Shown here piece after piece: positions 1 through 6,240 of a stretch of DNA of 11,413 nt. Every line of letters begins with the position of its first letter. Positions within the stretch are counted from its first letter, which is position 1. The position numbers and the translations under genes are program-made. Source of the stretch: Terriglobia bacterium (lineage in GTDB: Bacteria; Acidobacteriota; Terriglobia; UBA7540); the NCBI GenBank assembly GCA_022866195.1, contig JALHUF010000656.1, positions 1-11,413 of the forward strand, in the 5' to 3' direction. Under the pieces are notes generated by a model. That model made no database searches. It saw only the letters and a program-made list of their open reading frames with translations, and was not told the DNA's origin.

Positions 1-2
1 AG

Positions 3-602
3 CCCCGGTTCAATCCCTATGCAAAGGGTGATGACTCGGGCATTCCGCCGAACACGCTGCCCTCGAGTGTGGATCCGCGTCAGTCGTCACTCTTTGGCGC
101 AGGATGGACACTCGGAAGTTTGAAATACTTGTCCGAGAGCGGCGCCCACAGCCTGACTTACTATGAGACTCAAGGTTGGCGTGGCGTAATGGAAACCGAA
201 AACGGTTCGCCGTTGCCAGAAGCATTCCACTCCATCCCGGGGTGTGTTTTCCCTGTTTATCATGTCTTGGCAGACGTGAACGAGTTGAAAGGAGGGAGAA
301 TTGTCCCCTCGAAATCGAGTGATAATCTTCGGGTGGACGGCTTGGTTCTGCATAAGGATGGCTTGACTCGGATTATGCTCGCAAACTTGACTGAGAGCCC
401 ACAATCCGTGGCGTTGCAGGGTGTGACGGGCCGTGTGTGCGTCCGCCAACTCAACAATAGCAATGCGGAGGAGGCTATGCGATCACCGGAAGAATATCGA
501 GCCGCGGCAGGCGATTCCGTAGAGACCGTTTCAGGTAGCCTCGATCTGGATTTGCTTCCCTACGCTATCGTACGAGTAGATTCTGAGCCCTTGTATCCGT
601 AA
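3..602 (+). CDS. D-apionate lactonase-like protein, C-terminal part (5' end outside window)
   Basis: The reading frame is open from the left edge (codons begin at base 3), so only the last 199 residues are visible. A GTG at 69 lies inside the gene and is not taken as the start. The visible part carries RFNPYA near its start, then DPRQSSLFGAGWTLGSLKYL, TYYETQGWRGVMET, GCVFPVYHVLADV, a serine-rich SSDNLRVDGL and LANLTESPQSV. I recognise this series as the C-terminal end of the TIM barrel and the beta-sandwich tail of D-apionate lactonase (ApnL) family proteins. In apiose catabolism that enzyme hydrolyses D-apionolactone to D-apionate. The catalytic part is mostly outside the window, so activity cannot be judged. 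Family assignment is from remembered sequence similarity. The substrate is inferred and could be another sugar lactone or glycoside. The gene ends with TAA and no clear terminator follows. Confidence 0.72.
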   Translation, partial: PRFNPYAKGDDSGIPPNTLPSSVDPRQSSLFGAGWTLGSLKYLSESGAHSLTYYETQGWRGVMETENGSPLPEAFHSIPGCVFPVYHVLADVNELKGGRIVPSKSSDNLRVDGLVLHKDGLTRIMLANLTESPQSVALQGVTGRVCVRQLNNSNAEEAMRSPEEYRAAAGDSVETVSGSLDLDLLPYAIVRVDSEPLYP

Positions 603-976
603 CGTGTCGGCTTTTCTTCTCTGGCGACACTACCAGATTGCGCACGAAAGTTCAGGTAAGAGCACTTCTCTTCCTCGCGAGCCGGAGAATGCCGTCGGAC
701 CAGGATTTCAATAGCTGGGGCTCTTGAGTCTCGGGTCACAGAGGTCGGTTCCGCCCCAAATGTGGAGTGGCACATGTAGTAACGAGATCTGCATTTGGTT
801 CTGGGCAATGATCTCTTCTGTCGCGAGGAGGGTCTCTTTGTAGTTTCATCAGTTTTGGGGGAAGCAGGACGACCCATTTTCGGCGTTACCGTGCAAAGCC
901 GTTGAATAGGCGCGGCCCGAGTCCGAAACACACGGGATTTCTATGAGACGAGATCCTGCTTAGTCATCTTAAAGGG
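603..976. other. Intergenic stretch, no gene seen
   Basis: About 370 bases separate the lactonase-like gene from the TPR gene. No reading frame here has convincing codon use or a recognisable motif. A reverse-strand frame at 560-931 is rich in Arg, Ser and Thr, matches nothing I know, and overlaps the end of the lactonase-like gene. A 6-base inverted repeat (GTGTCG at 604-609, CGACAC at 625-630) with a pyrimidine-rich loop could be a weak transcript-end structure, but it has no T-run. A promoter for the TPR gene probably lies here; I cannot pick one with confidence. Confidence 0.5.
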
Positions 977-994
977 ATGCAGGATATAGAGCCA

Positions 995-2038
995 ATGTTC
1001 GTCGGCTTGGTAATCAGGTTGATGCTCTTGTCAGCGCCGCTCCTTCCAGCAGAGTTGCCCATTCAAGCTGCCACGGCTGCGGCTTGTTCGAAGCAAGGAA
1101 TGGACGATCAGGGAGAAAGAGGCCTAGAAAACCCTGGGCCTGCGACTTCATCGCCTGATGTCAAACTCAAACTTGCCAAGACTCTTGTCAGGAAGAATCA
1201 ACCGGACTCGGCCCAGAAAGTCCTCGAAGAATTGATCAGCGCTTCGCCTGATTTGGCCGAAGCTCACGCGGACTTAGGACTACTGCTTCTAGAAAAGCAA
1301 GAATACGAGCATGCTGCCCGGGAACTTGGACGAGCTGTGCAGTTGGTACCAGAATCCTCGAAGTACTCAATGGGTCTCGCTGAGGTGTTGTTGCGCTGGC
1401 ACCACTATTCCACAGCTCTGGAATTTTTGAAGGCGGTGAACCAGCGATTCGGAAGTCTGCCGCTGTTCAAATATGATTTGGGGTATTCTTACTATGGGAT
1501 GCGCCAATTTGACGTGGCGATTTCAACCGCAAATGATTTGCTCCGGCAAAATCCACGATTCGACTTGGCGTATTATCTTCTGGGGAACTGCTATCTGCAA
1601 TTGGGTGACTTGGAGGCAGCAGAAACCAGCTACAAGAAGGCTTTGGAGCTCAACTCCAGGAAGCCCGCATACTTTGCCGCCTTGGCAGAAGTCAAGAGGT
1701 ACACGAACAAAACAGACGAAGCTCTCAGACTCCTTGAGAAAGCGCTCGCATTGGATCCCACAGATAGCGAAGTAATACTGCAGTTGGCCCTCTGCCACGA
1801 GAAAAATGGAGATCTTGAGAATGCCCAAGCCCTTTTGGAGCAGCTAATAGTATCACGCCCTGAGTTGATCGTTCCACACAGAGTTCTGTCCCGAGTCTAT
1901 CAACGACAGGGAAAGAAGGAAGAGGCGATCAAGGAAAAGCAACGGGCGGCTGCGTTGGAGGGACAGCATAGAAAAGGCATATCCCTGCCCGGCGGCAATA
2001 GCTCACATCCCGGGTCGTCAGATAGTTTGAATCGCTGA
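995..2038 (+). CDS. Exported tetratricopeptide-repeat (TPR) protein
   Basis: The longest frame starts at ATG 977, but AAAGGG abuts that codon. ATG 995 has AGGA ten bases upstream and yields a proper signal peptide (MFVGLVIRLMLLSAPLLPA), so I prefer 995 (347 residues). Counting from 977, residues about 61-332 form roughly eight 34-residue TPR units with the expected spacing, for example PDLAEAHADLGLLLLEKQ, FDLAYYLLGNCYLQLGDLEA and DSEVILQLALCHEKNGDLEN. The C-terminal 20 residues are Gly/Ser/His-rich and probably disordered. TPR solenoids bind other proteins or peptides; no enzymatic domain is attached. Export is inferred from the signal peptide, and no lipobox Cys follows directly. It stands alone, with more than 100 bases on either side, so I see no operon partner. 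Function unknown beyond scaffold or assembly roles known for the family. Confidence 0.85.
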   Translation: MFVGLVIRLMLLSAPLLPAELPIQAATAAACSKQGMDDQGERGLENPGPATSSPDVKLKLAKTLVRKNQPDSAQKVLEELISASPDLAEAHADLGLLLLEKQEYEHAARELGRAVQLVPESSKYSMGLAEVLLRWHHYSTALEFLKAVNQRFGSLPLFKYDLGYSYYGMRQFDVAISTANDLLRQNPRFDLAYYLLGNCYLQLGDLEAAETSYKKALELNSRKPAYFAALAEVKRYTNKTDEALRLLEKALALDPTDSEVILQLALCHEKNGDLENAQALLEQLIVSRPELIVPHRVLSRVYQRQGKKEEAIKEKQRAAALEGQHRKGISLPGGNSSHPGSSDSLNR

Positions 2039-2144
2039 TGGTGCTTTTTCATCTGGACCAATCACTCTTCTGAGGTGCTCACAGAACGCAAGAAGACCTA
2101 GCATGTTGCGATACGAGTCCATCTGAGGGGGTTCTCAAAATCCC

Positions 2145-2993
2145 ATGCGCAATCGGTTCTGCCTGAACGCCGCCACTATCAAGTCAACCTCCCTCGAGCG
2201 ACAAATCCAACTCGCCTCAGCTGCGGGCTTTAAGGGAATCGGCCTCTGGCTAGAGGATGTGGAGGCCGCACTCAGTCGCGGAGAATCCCTGTATGAAATC
2301 TCAGAGTCTCTGCGAGACGCGGCCCTGAAGGTCGAGGAATTTTGCTTCCTGGGCGGCTGGCAAGAAGCGGACGAGGGGGGGGGCTCGAGAATCATGCGAG
2401 ATGCGCAGCGAATTTTCCAAGTCTCTCAGGCTCTGGGTTGCGATCTCGTCGTGGCCGTTCCGGCTCAGGCCGCAGGATTTTTCGAGAGTGGTCCACAGCG
2501 GTTCCGGAGAGTTTGTCAAATAGCCGCGGATTTTCGAGTGCGCGTCGCTCTGGAATTTGTCGGAACTGCCGCGGAAGTGAAGAACCTTCGAACGGCGTGG
2601 CATATAGTTTCGACCGCCGGATGCGAAAACGGCGGTTTGGTGTTGGATACCTTCCATTTCTTCGTGGGCGGTTCCGAGGCGGAAGATCTGGCGAACTTGC
2701 CCAGCGAAAAGATATACCTTGTTCATGTATCCGACGCCATGAATGTGCCTCTGGAAAAATTGAGAACCTCCCATGATTGGCGCACGTTTCCCGGCTACGG
2801 GATCATCAATTTTGTGCCTATTCTTGAGCAATTGGACCGTTTAGGTTATCAGGGCGCAATCTCGCTGGAGATATGGAATCAGCAGTTACATCGCGCCGAC
2901 CCGGCCGATGTCGTGCGAAGAGGATTTGAATCCTTGTGTGGATTGGAAAAGCTCTTTATGACCGCGAAGATGGCGAGGCAGGGCGAGACGTAA
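2145..2993 (+). CDS. Xylose-isomerase-like TIM-barrel protein (sugar isomerase/epimerase or related lyase)
   Basis: This 282-residue protein has the full length of the AP-endonuclease-2 / xylose-isomerase-like barrel family. The four residues that normally bind a divalent metal are in place: E137 (VALEFVG), D168 (GLVLDTFH), H194 (YLVHVSDA) and E242 (ISLEIWN). H171 and the PGYGIINF segment around 216-223 also match the family. The ATG at 2145 follows GAGGGG with a longish 14-base spacer. Members isomerise or epimerise keto-sugars or phosphosugars, and some have become decarboxylases, including, as I recall, the 3-oxo-isoapionate decarboxylase of apiose breakdown. The lactonase-like gene 1.5 kb upstream makes a role in branched-pentose catabolism attractive, but a TPR gene lies between and substrate cannot be read from sequence. 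A run of nine G at 2375-2383 falls in the coding region (EADEGGGSRI); the frame is intact as given. Confidence 0.82.
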   Translation: MRNRFCLNAATIKSTSLERQIQLASAAGFKGIGLWLEDVEAALSRGESLYEISESLRDAALKVEEFCFLGGWQEADEGGGSRIMRDAQRIFQVSQALGCDLVVAVPAQAAGFFESGPQRFRRVCQIAADFRVRVALEFVGTAAEVKNLRTAWHIVSTAGCENGGLVLDTFHFFVGGSEAEDLANLPSEKIYLVHVSDAMNVPLEKLRTSHDWRTFPGYGIINFVPILEQLDRLGYQGAISLEIWNQQLHRADPADVVRRGFESLCGLEKLFMTAKMARQGET

Positions 2994-3037
2994 TTTCCGG
3001 CCGCGAGACTCGCAAAACACGAGGTTGAGAATTCCCT

Positions 3038-3189
3038 TGTTTAGTGCCCACCTCCAAAACTGGACACGCGACTTAGGTATGATCAGGGCCTTTTGCAGGG
3101 AGGCTGAAATGGGTAGAAGAGCGCGCGTGGATCGAACCCTGGAGCAGAAGTTGGACTATCACTCGAGATTCTTCTTGACATCTCCCCCG
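3038..3189 (+). mobile_element. IS3-like element remnant: terminal sequence plus broken orfA start
   Basis: From about 3038 the sequence TGTTTAGTGCCCACCTCCAA, followed by AACTGGACACG, resembles the terminal inverted repeat of IS3-type elements. About 60 bases on, GGGAGG (3098-3103) precedes an ATG at 3109 that begins MGRRARVDRTLEQKL, the style of an IS3 OrfA N-terminus. Homology seems to stop after roughly 15 codons. The frame runs into an unrelated sequence and closes at TGA 3202-3204. I see no rest of orfA, no orfB and no second end, so this is a relic broken by a later rearrangement near 3155. Family name is by resemblance only. Confidence 0.4.
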
Positions 3190-3201
3190 CCATGCTACGA
3201 T
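3175..3201 (+). promoter_or_regulatory. Candidate sigma-70-type promoter with extended -10
   Basis: TTGACA (3175-3180) is a perfect -35 hexamer. After 15 bases comes TACGAT (3196-3201), preceded by TG at 3193-3194, giving an extended -10. The spacer is shorter than the usual 17, which an extended -10 can tolerate. It points at the broken portal gene beginning at 3292, so it may have been an original promoter of that phage-derived segment. Activity is not shown. Confidence 0.4.
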
Positions 3202-3291
3202 TGAAATAAGGGCAAGGGTTTACCCACGGACTCTGGCTCACCCACGATATCTGGATAATCCCACGACGCCACCGCGCGGCTTGCGACCTGG

Positions 3292-3661
3292 ATGCCTCCG
3301 AGTCTACCTCCAGCGCGCGTCACTCCGATTGAAAGTGGGCTGCTCTCTCGCCTCGGTCGCGGCGTTCTTGCGTTCATGGACATCATGGGTGGGAAGTATT
3401 AGCTCGGCCCTGGTGAGCCCATCCTCCGTCGCCCCTCCCGAGGTTCAGATTCGTCAGCTCGATTATCCAATCGGCTACGACTACACGATCCAGCCACGGA
3501 GCCACGAGCCGGTTTCGTTCCAACAGCTTCAAGCCCTCGCCGACAACTACGACCTGCTCCGCATAGCCATCGAGACGCGGAAGCGCCAGGTCGCGAGGCT
3601 CCCCTGGCAAATCCGCGTCAAGCGGCAGCCAGGTGCTGATTCCGATGAAGGCGGTCACTGA
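3292..3661 (+). pseudogene. Phage portal protein, N-terminal fragment, frameshifted and truncated
   Basis: The second half of this stretch (about 3425-3630) translates to PPEVQIRQLDYPIGYDYTIQ, PRSHEPVSFQQLQALADNYD and LLRIAIETRKRQVARLPWQI. This is the N-terminal core of tailed-phage portal proteins, the dodecameric ring through which DNA enters the capsid. The expected start lies in another frame: ATG 3292 gives MPPSLPPARVTPIESGLLSR and continues to a TAG at 3400-3402, so at least one frameshift separates start and core. The core ends at about 3632 and runs into TGATTCCGA repeats, with a stop at 3659-3661 inside a repeat. A complete portal has about 400 or more residues, so three quarters are missing. 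This is a dead relic of a prophage or phage-derived element. No other phage structural gene is visible. Confidence 0.62.
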
Positions 3662-3691
3662 TTCCGACCTGATCCCGGGCAGTGATTCCGA
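3634..3691 (+). repeat. Three direct TGATTCCGA repeats, probable IS21-type terminal repeats
   Basis: The 9-mer TGATTCCGA occurs at 3637-3645, 3659-3667 and 3683-3691, with period 22 then 24 bases. Flanking letters are partly conserved (CACTGATTCCGACC, CAGTGATTCCGACG). Multiple short repeats at about 20-base spacing are characteristic of IS21-family ends, which bind the IstA transposase. I recall GTGCTGATTCCGATGAAG-like ends in that family. Portal homology stops just before the first repeat, so this looks like the junction where an IS end entered the portal gene. No istA or istB is in the window. Confidence 0.5.
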
Positions 3692-3778
3692 CGCGATGCC
3701 GATCGTGATCGGAGCGAAGCGACGCTGGCGAGATCATAGTGGTCGAAGTGACCGGCATCCGTCAACTGAAATGCGGTT

Positions 3779-4072
3779 TTGCGTTCATGTTTTCTTCCTC
3801 CCTTCATTGAGGATAAAACCCCACCGCCGCCGCGGTGGAAATGTGGGAATCCGGCGTGGTGGGCCGTCTATCAGCGCCGCAAGGCGATCGTCGAGCCGGT
3901 GATCGAAGTGCTGAAAGAGCAACGGGGCCTGAGGCAATTCCACCGTCGCGGCATGGGAAAAGTCGCGGTGGAACTGGCCCTGGCAGCGACGGCTTATAAC
4001 TTGACATCGACTGGCTCCCTGATCCAAGGGAGAATATTCCTTCTGACCACCCAAGCCGGGTTGGTCCTGTGA
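3779..4072 (+). pseudogene. DDE transposase C-terminal fragment (IS1182-like)
   Basis: From about 3855 the frame reads AWWAVYQRRKAIVEPVIEVL, then KEQRGLRQFHRRGMGKVAVE and LALAATAYNLT. The series RRK-x-IVEPV-x5-KEQRG-x-RQFHRRG-x-x-KV-x-x-E is the C-terminal block of IS1182-type (DDE_Tnp_1 superfamily) transposases and holds the catalytic Glu in VEPV. The N-terminal domain and both catalytic Asp residues are absent. The 20-30 residues before AWWAVY look unrelated, so the fragment starts near 3850 by fusion to older sequence. It is a non-functional tail, probably with its native TGA stop at 4070-4072. A short CCTGT-GAA-ACAGG hairpin (4066-4078) overlaps the stop. Confidence 0.62.
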
Positions 4073-4253
4073 AACAGGCTATTCGCAAACTGACCCGCTA
4101 CCGGGTTCGTTGCTTGATATCCCTTCGTGCCGGTGCTACGGTCAGTCGGCACACGACGTACTGTGGCTCCTCTAACGACGTTGGCTCGTTCCATCCTGTC
4201 AAAGAGGCGCAGCACGGTAGATCAGAGGCTCGACGAAACTCAAGGGTAGCTCC

Positions 4254-5675
4254 ATGATTGCCGGTAATGATCCCTGTCCCTGTGGAAGCGGGAAGAAATA
4301 CAAGAAATGTTGCATGAGCGGGGATCGCACTGCGCAAGAAGCCTTCGTTGGGGTTTCCTCCTCGAAGAATCCTGTTCCTGACGAGCTTGATCCCGACCTG
4401 GCAGCTTGGAAGGAAGTGGACCGCCGATTGATCCGAAAAGGGATGAAGAGGATTGACGAGGCAAAGCTCGAGTTCGAGAAGCTCGTCGAAAAATGCTGGG
4501 GCAAAGGGACAGTGGAACGTTGGCAAAGAGAAGGTCCAAGCGAACCGGAGACAGAGGAATTTCATGCGTGGTTGTGGCTCGACTGGAGGAAGACGCGGCG
4601 CAGTAAGACCTTGGCCGAAGCCATGGCCACAGATCTCTCCCTTAGCGGCGAGGAACGGCAAATCCTAGCCGCACTGAACGCTTCGCATAGGACGGTTTAT
4701 CAGGTGGTACGCCTCGACCCGGGTCGAGGCGTGCAGCTCGAAAATGTCTTGGAGGGTGGAAGGGTCTTCATTCACGACCGAGGCTTGTCGCTTTCAGCGG
4801 AGAAGTGGGTTCTGATCTTTTGCCGAGCATATCCGGCTGGGGCCTACCATTTTGCAGCGGGCGGGGCGCATGCTTTTCCGCCCCGAGAAAAGGACTTCAT
4901 CAAAGCCTATCTGTCCTACGAGCTTGAAAAATACCAGAGAACCCACTTGAGTGCTGGCTGGCAGGAATCCCTCAAGGCCAAGCCGGAGATCTTTGGGCGG
5001 CTAACGGTGAAGCTCCACGAGCGGATGCGCCGACTCCCGCGGTTGGTGAACACCGATGGAGAGCCAATGGCAATCTGCCGAGCGCATTTTGAGGTGGCGA
5101 ACCTAGCGGAGTTTGTGGCGGGATTGAGAGCGCATCCGGAACTGGAGGAGCTGAACGGGTCCGAGAAAGAAGAAGGAATTGAGTTTGTCTGGAAAGGTCA
5201 GAGGGGGGAAGAGACGATCCTGCTCGGCCGAATCGTGCTCAGGGGAAACGAGCTACTATTGGAGTGCAACTCGCGAGGCCGACTCGCATGCGGGAGCGAG
5301 CTGTTGGGAGAGATCGGGAGGCTTGACAATCGTGGTGAAGAGATCAAAGAGGGTGAGGAAATCCTTAAAGATGTCGTGGGGGGACGGGGCGGGGAATCAC
5401 GGGGCGAACATGATGAACTCCCTGAGCTTCCGCCTGAGGCTCAGGCCTACCTACAGGAAGCAATAAGGCGCCACTATGAAGAGTGGCCGGATCATCCTCT
5501 ACCTGCTCTCGATGGTCAGACACCTCGCGAAGCAGCCAAGGACCGGCTTGGCCGGCAAAGGCTCATTGACCTCATCCGTGAGATGGAATACATGGAGCAA
5601 CGGACGAGCAGTCCTGGCCATGTGTCCTATGACTGGAACAAGATGAGGCGGCGCCTTGGGCTGGCGGAAGAATGA
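4254..5675 (+). CDS. SEC-C motif protein of unknown function
   Basis: A 473-residue protein beginning MIAGNDPCPCGSGKKYKKCC. Residues 8-20 (C8, C10, C19, C20) form a SEC-C zinc motif, known from the SecA C-terminus and from many proteins of mobile or stress context. ATG 4254 has AAGGG seven bases upstream, and the SEC-C motif at the very N-terminus supports this start. Residues about 60-390 have no fold I recognise; there are charged helices and a segment around 180-215 with VLIFCRAYPAGAYHF. The C-terminus (415-450) contains PLPALDGQTPREAAKDRLGR, then QRLIDLIREME, a helix-turn block I have seen at the end of other SEC-C proteins. No membrane segment or signal peptide. Cytoplasmic and zinc-binding is the safe statement; partner and role are unknown. 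It lies between transposase relics and the Mu-like module and could be host or cargo. Confidence 0.8.
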   Translation: MIAGNDPCPCGSGKKYKKCCMSGDRTAQEAFVGVSSSKNPVPDELDPDLAAWKEVDRRLIRKGMKRIDEAKLEFEKLVEKCWGKGTVERWQREGPSEPETEEFHAWLWLDWRKTRRSKTLAEAMATDLSLSGEERQILAALNASHRTVYQVVRLDPGRGVQLENVLEGGRVFIHDRGLSLSAEKWVLIFCRAYPAGAYHFAAGGAHAFPPREKDFIKAYLSYELEKYQRTHLSAGWQESLKAKPEIFGRLTVKLHERMRRLPRLVNTDGEPMAICRAHFEVANLAEFVAGLRAHPELEELNGSEKEEGIEFVWKGQRGEETILLGRIVLRGNELLLECNSRGRLACGSELLGEIGRLDNRGEEIKEGEEILKDVVGGRGGESRGEHDELPELPPEAQAYLQEAIRRHYEEWPDHPLPALDGQTPREAAKDRLGRQRLIDLIREMEYMEQRTSSPGHVSYDWNKMRRRLGLAEE

Positions 5676-5706
5676 AAATACTCTCCCTGGGCTGGCGAAA
5701 GTTATG
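5657..5706 (+). repeat. Degenerate duplication of the SEC-C gene's 3' end
   Basis: TGGGCTGGCG occurs at 5657-5666 and again at 5688-5697. The similarity continues through the stop codon: GGAAGAATGA after the first copy, AAAGTTATGA after the second. The second copy lies outside the gene. It looks like a small, decayed tandem duplication of the end of the reading frame and may mark an old insertion junction. Confidence 0.4.
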
Positions 5707-5750
5707 ACCTCGGAGAAAATCCCGAAGGATCGTGGTGGGCGTACTCGGAT

Positions 5751-5774
5751 ATTTGCACCGCGACGCCATTGGTG
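5751..5774 (+). repeat. Candidate left-end transposase-binding motif of the Mu-like element
   Basis: ATTTGCAC (5751-5758), ten bases, then TTGGTG (5769-5774). The same two words occur in the same order but inverted orientation to the right of the module: read on the minus strand, ATTTGCAC at 9335-9328 and TTGGTG at 9322-9317 with a 5-base spacer. Inverted pairs flanking exactly the three-gene module are what transposon ends should look like. The spacing differs and the words are short, so chance is possible. No target-site duplication could be assigned. Confidence 0.25.
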
Positions 5775-5824
5775 TGCTATTCGATGAATATCCTTAGCTT
5801 ATCGCTTGACAATTGGCGGGAAAT

Positions 5825-6085
5825 ATGGTACCAGGTGGGACCGTGACGTTTTACTCGACGCAAGAAGTCGCCAACCTAGTTGGCGTTCACAACAACACTC
5901 TGAAGAGGTGGCTTCGTTCTGGGCTGATTGATGAGCCAAGACACACAAAGATCGCGATGCAGAATCATCGCGTCTGGTCTGAGAGGGACTTAGAGAGGGT
6001 GCTGAAGTTCAAATACACGAACTATCGTAAGAAACCCCGCCGCAAGAACGCGGGCAGCATGAAAGCAAGAAGGAGCAAGTCGTAG
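5825..6085 (+). CDS. Small MerR-type helix-turn-helix DNA-binding protein
   Basis: An 86-residue basic protein. Residues 10-32 (YSTQEVANLVGVHNNTLKRW) are a MerR/excisionase-type winged HTH, followed by LRSGLIDEP and a second-wing segment ending VWSERDLERVLKF at about 49-61. The tail (65-86) is rich in Lys and Arg. There is no effector domain, so it resembles phage or transposon Xis/repressor proteins rather than a metal sensor. I chose ATG 5825 (GGCGGG four bases upstream). GTG 5843 behind AGGTGGG is an alternative that begins right at the conserved TFYSTQEVA. TTGACA at 5806-5811 could be a -35, but the -10 at correct spacing (TACCAG) is poor. It precedes the transposase on the same strand, and its stop codon sits at the base of a structured leader. 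Probable role: regulator of transposition, or accessory protein at the element's ends. Confidence 0.72.
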   Translation: MVPGGTVTFYSTQEVANLVGVHNNTLKRWLRSGLIDEPRHTKIAMQNHRVWSERDLERVLKFKYTNYRKKPRRKNAGSMKARRSKS

Positions 6086-6240
6086 GTTGAGTTGATTAAG
6101 CGGGAAGCTGAAGAGTTAGTGGCTCAACAGCTTCCCTAAGCAAGCCGAGCCGATGATCTAGGCATCAGCTCAACCTGCCTTTCCAACTTGTATCACATTT
6201 CCTCCCGGCTCCCCAAGCCGGGAAGAAAGGCAGGTTCTCT
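6084..6240 (+). promoter_or_regulatory. Structured transposase leader with competing inverted repeats over the Shine-Dalgarno
   Basis: Four inverted repeats fill this 155-base leader. Stem A pairs 6084-6096 (AGGTTGAGTTGAT) with 6164-6176 (ATCAGCTCAACCT): 13 pairs in RNA including one G-U. Inside it is a perfect 9-base stem, GGGAAGCTG 6102-6110 with CAGCTTCCC 6128-6136. Stem B pairs AACCTGCCTTT 6172-6182 with AAAGGCAGGTT 6226-6236, 11 perfect pairs enclosing an 8-base hairpin (TCCCGGCT 6203-6210, AGCCGGGA 6216-6223, loop CCCCA). Stem B's right arm contains the only Shine-Dalgarno candidates (AAGG, AGG) for ATG 6241. Stems A and B share bases 6172-6176 and cannot both form fully. Stem A begins on the stop codon of the upstream HTH gene, so ribosomes ending there would block it. 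I infer translational control of the transposase. A DNA-level role as operator sites is the main alternative. Confidence 0.6.

Noticed and set aside
604..630. Terminator after the lactonase-like gene
   Set aside because: The GTGTCG/CGACAC pairing has a 15-base loop and no following T-run.
560..931. Reverse-strand open frame of 123 codons between the lactonase-like and TPR genes
   Set aside because: Composition is Arg/Ser/Thr-rich with no motif, it overlaps the end of a recognised gene, and no ribosome binding site is evident.
2301..2831. Reverse-strand frame of 176 codons and a forward out-of-frame one inside the TIM-barrel gene
   Set aside because: Both overlap a gene with all metal-site residues conserved; neither has a recognisable motif.
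4073..4253. tRNA or structured RNA after the IS1182-like fragment
   Set aside because: Small inverted repeats (ACCCG 4093-4097 with CGGGT 4102-4106; GTGCCG 4127-4132 with CGGCAC 4147-4152) do not build a cloverleaf or a terminator with a T-run. I see no gene in this stretch.
5704..5787. Short frame beginning MTSEKIPKDRGGRTRIFAPR before the MerR-type gene
   Set aside because: Only 27 codons, no convincing ribosome binding site, and it covers the candidate left-end motif; no similarity that I recognise.
5806..5834. TTGACA as promoter of the MerR-type gene
   Set aside because: The -35 is perfect, but at 17 bases the -10 is TACCAG (three matches) and TATGGT lies only 12 bases away. Too weak to list as a promoter.
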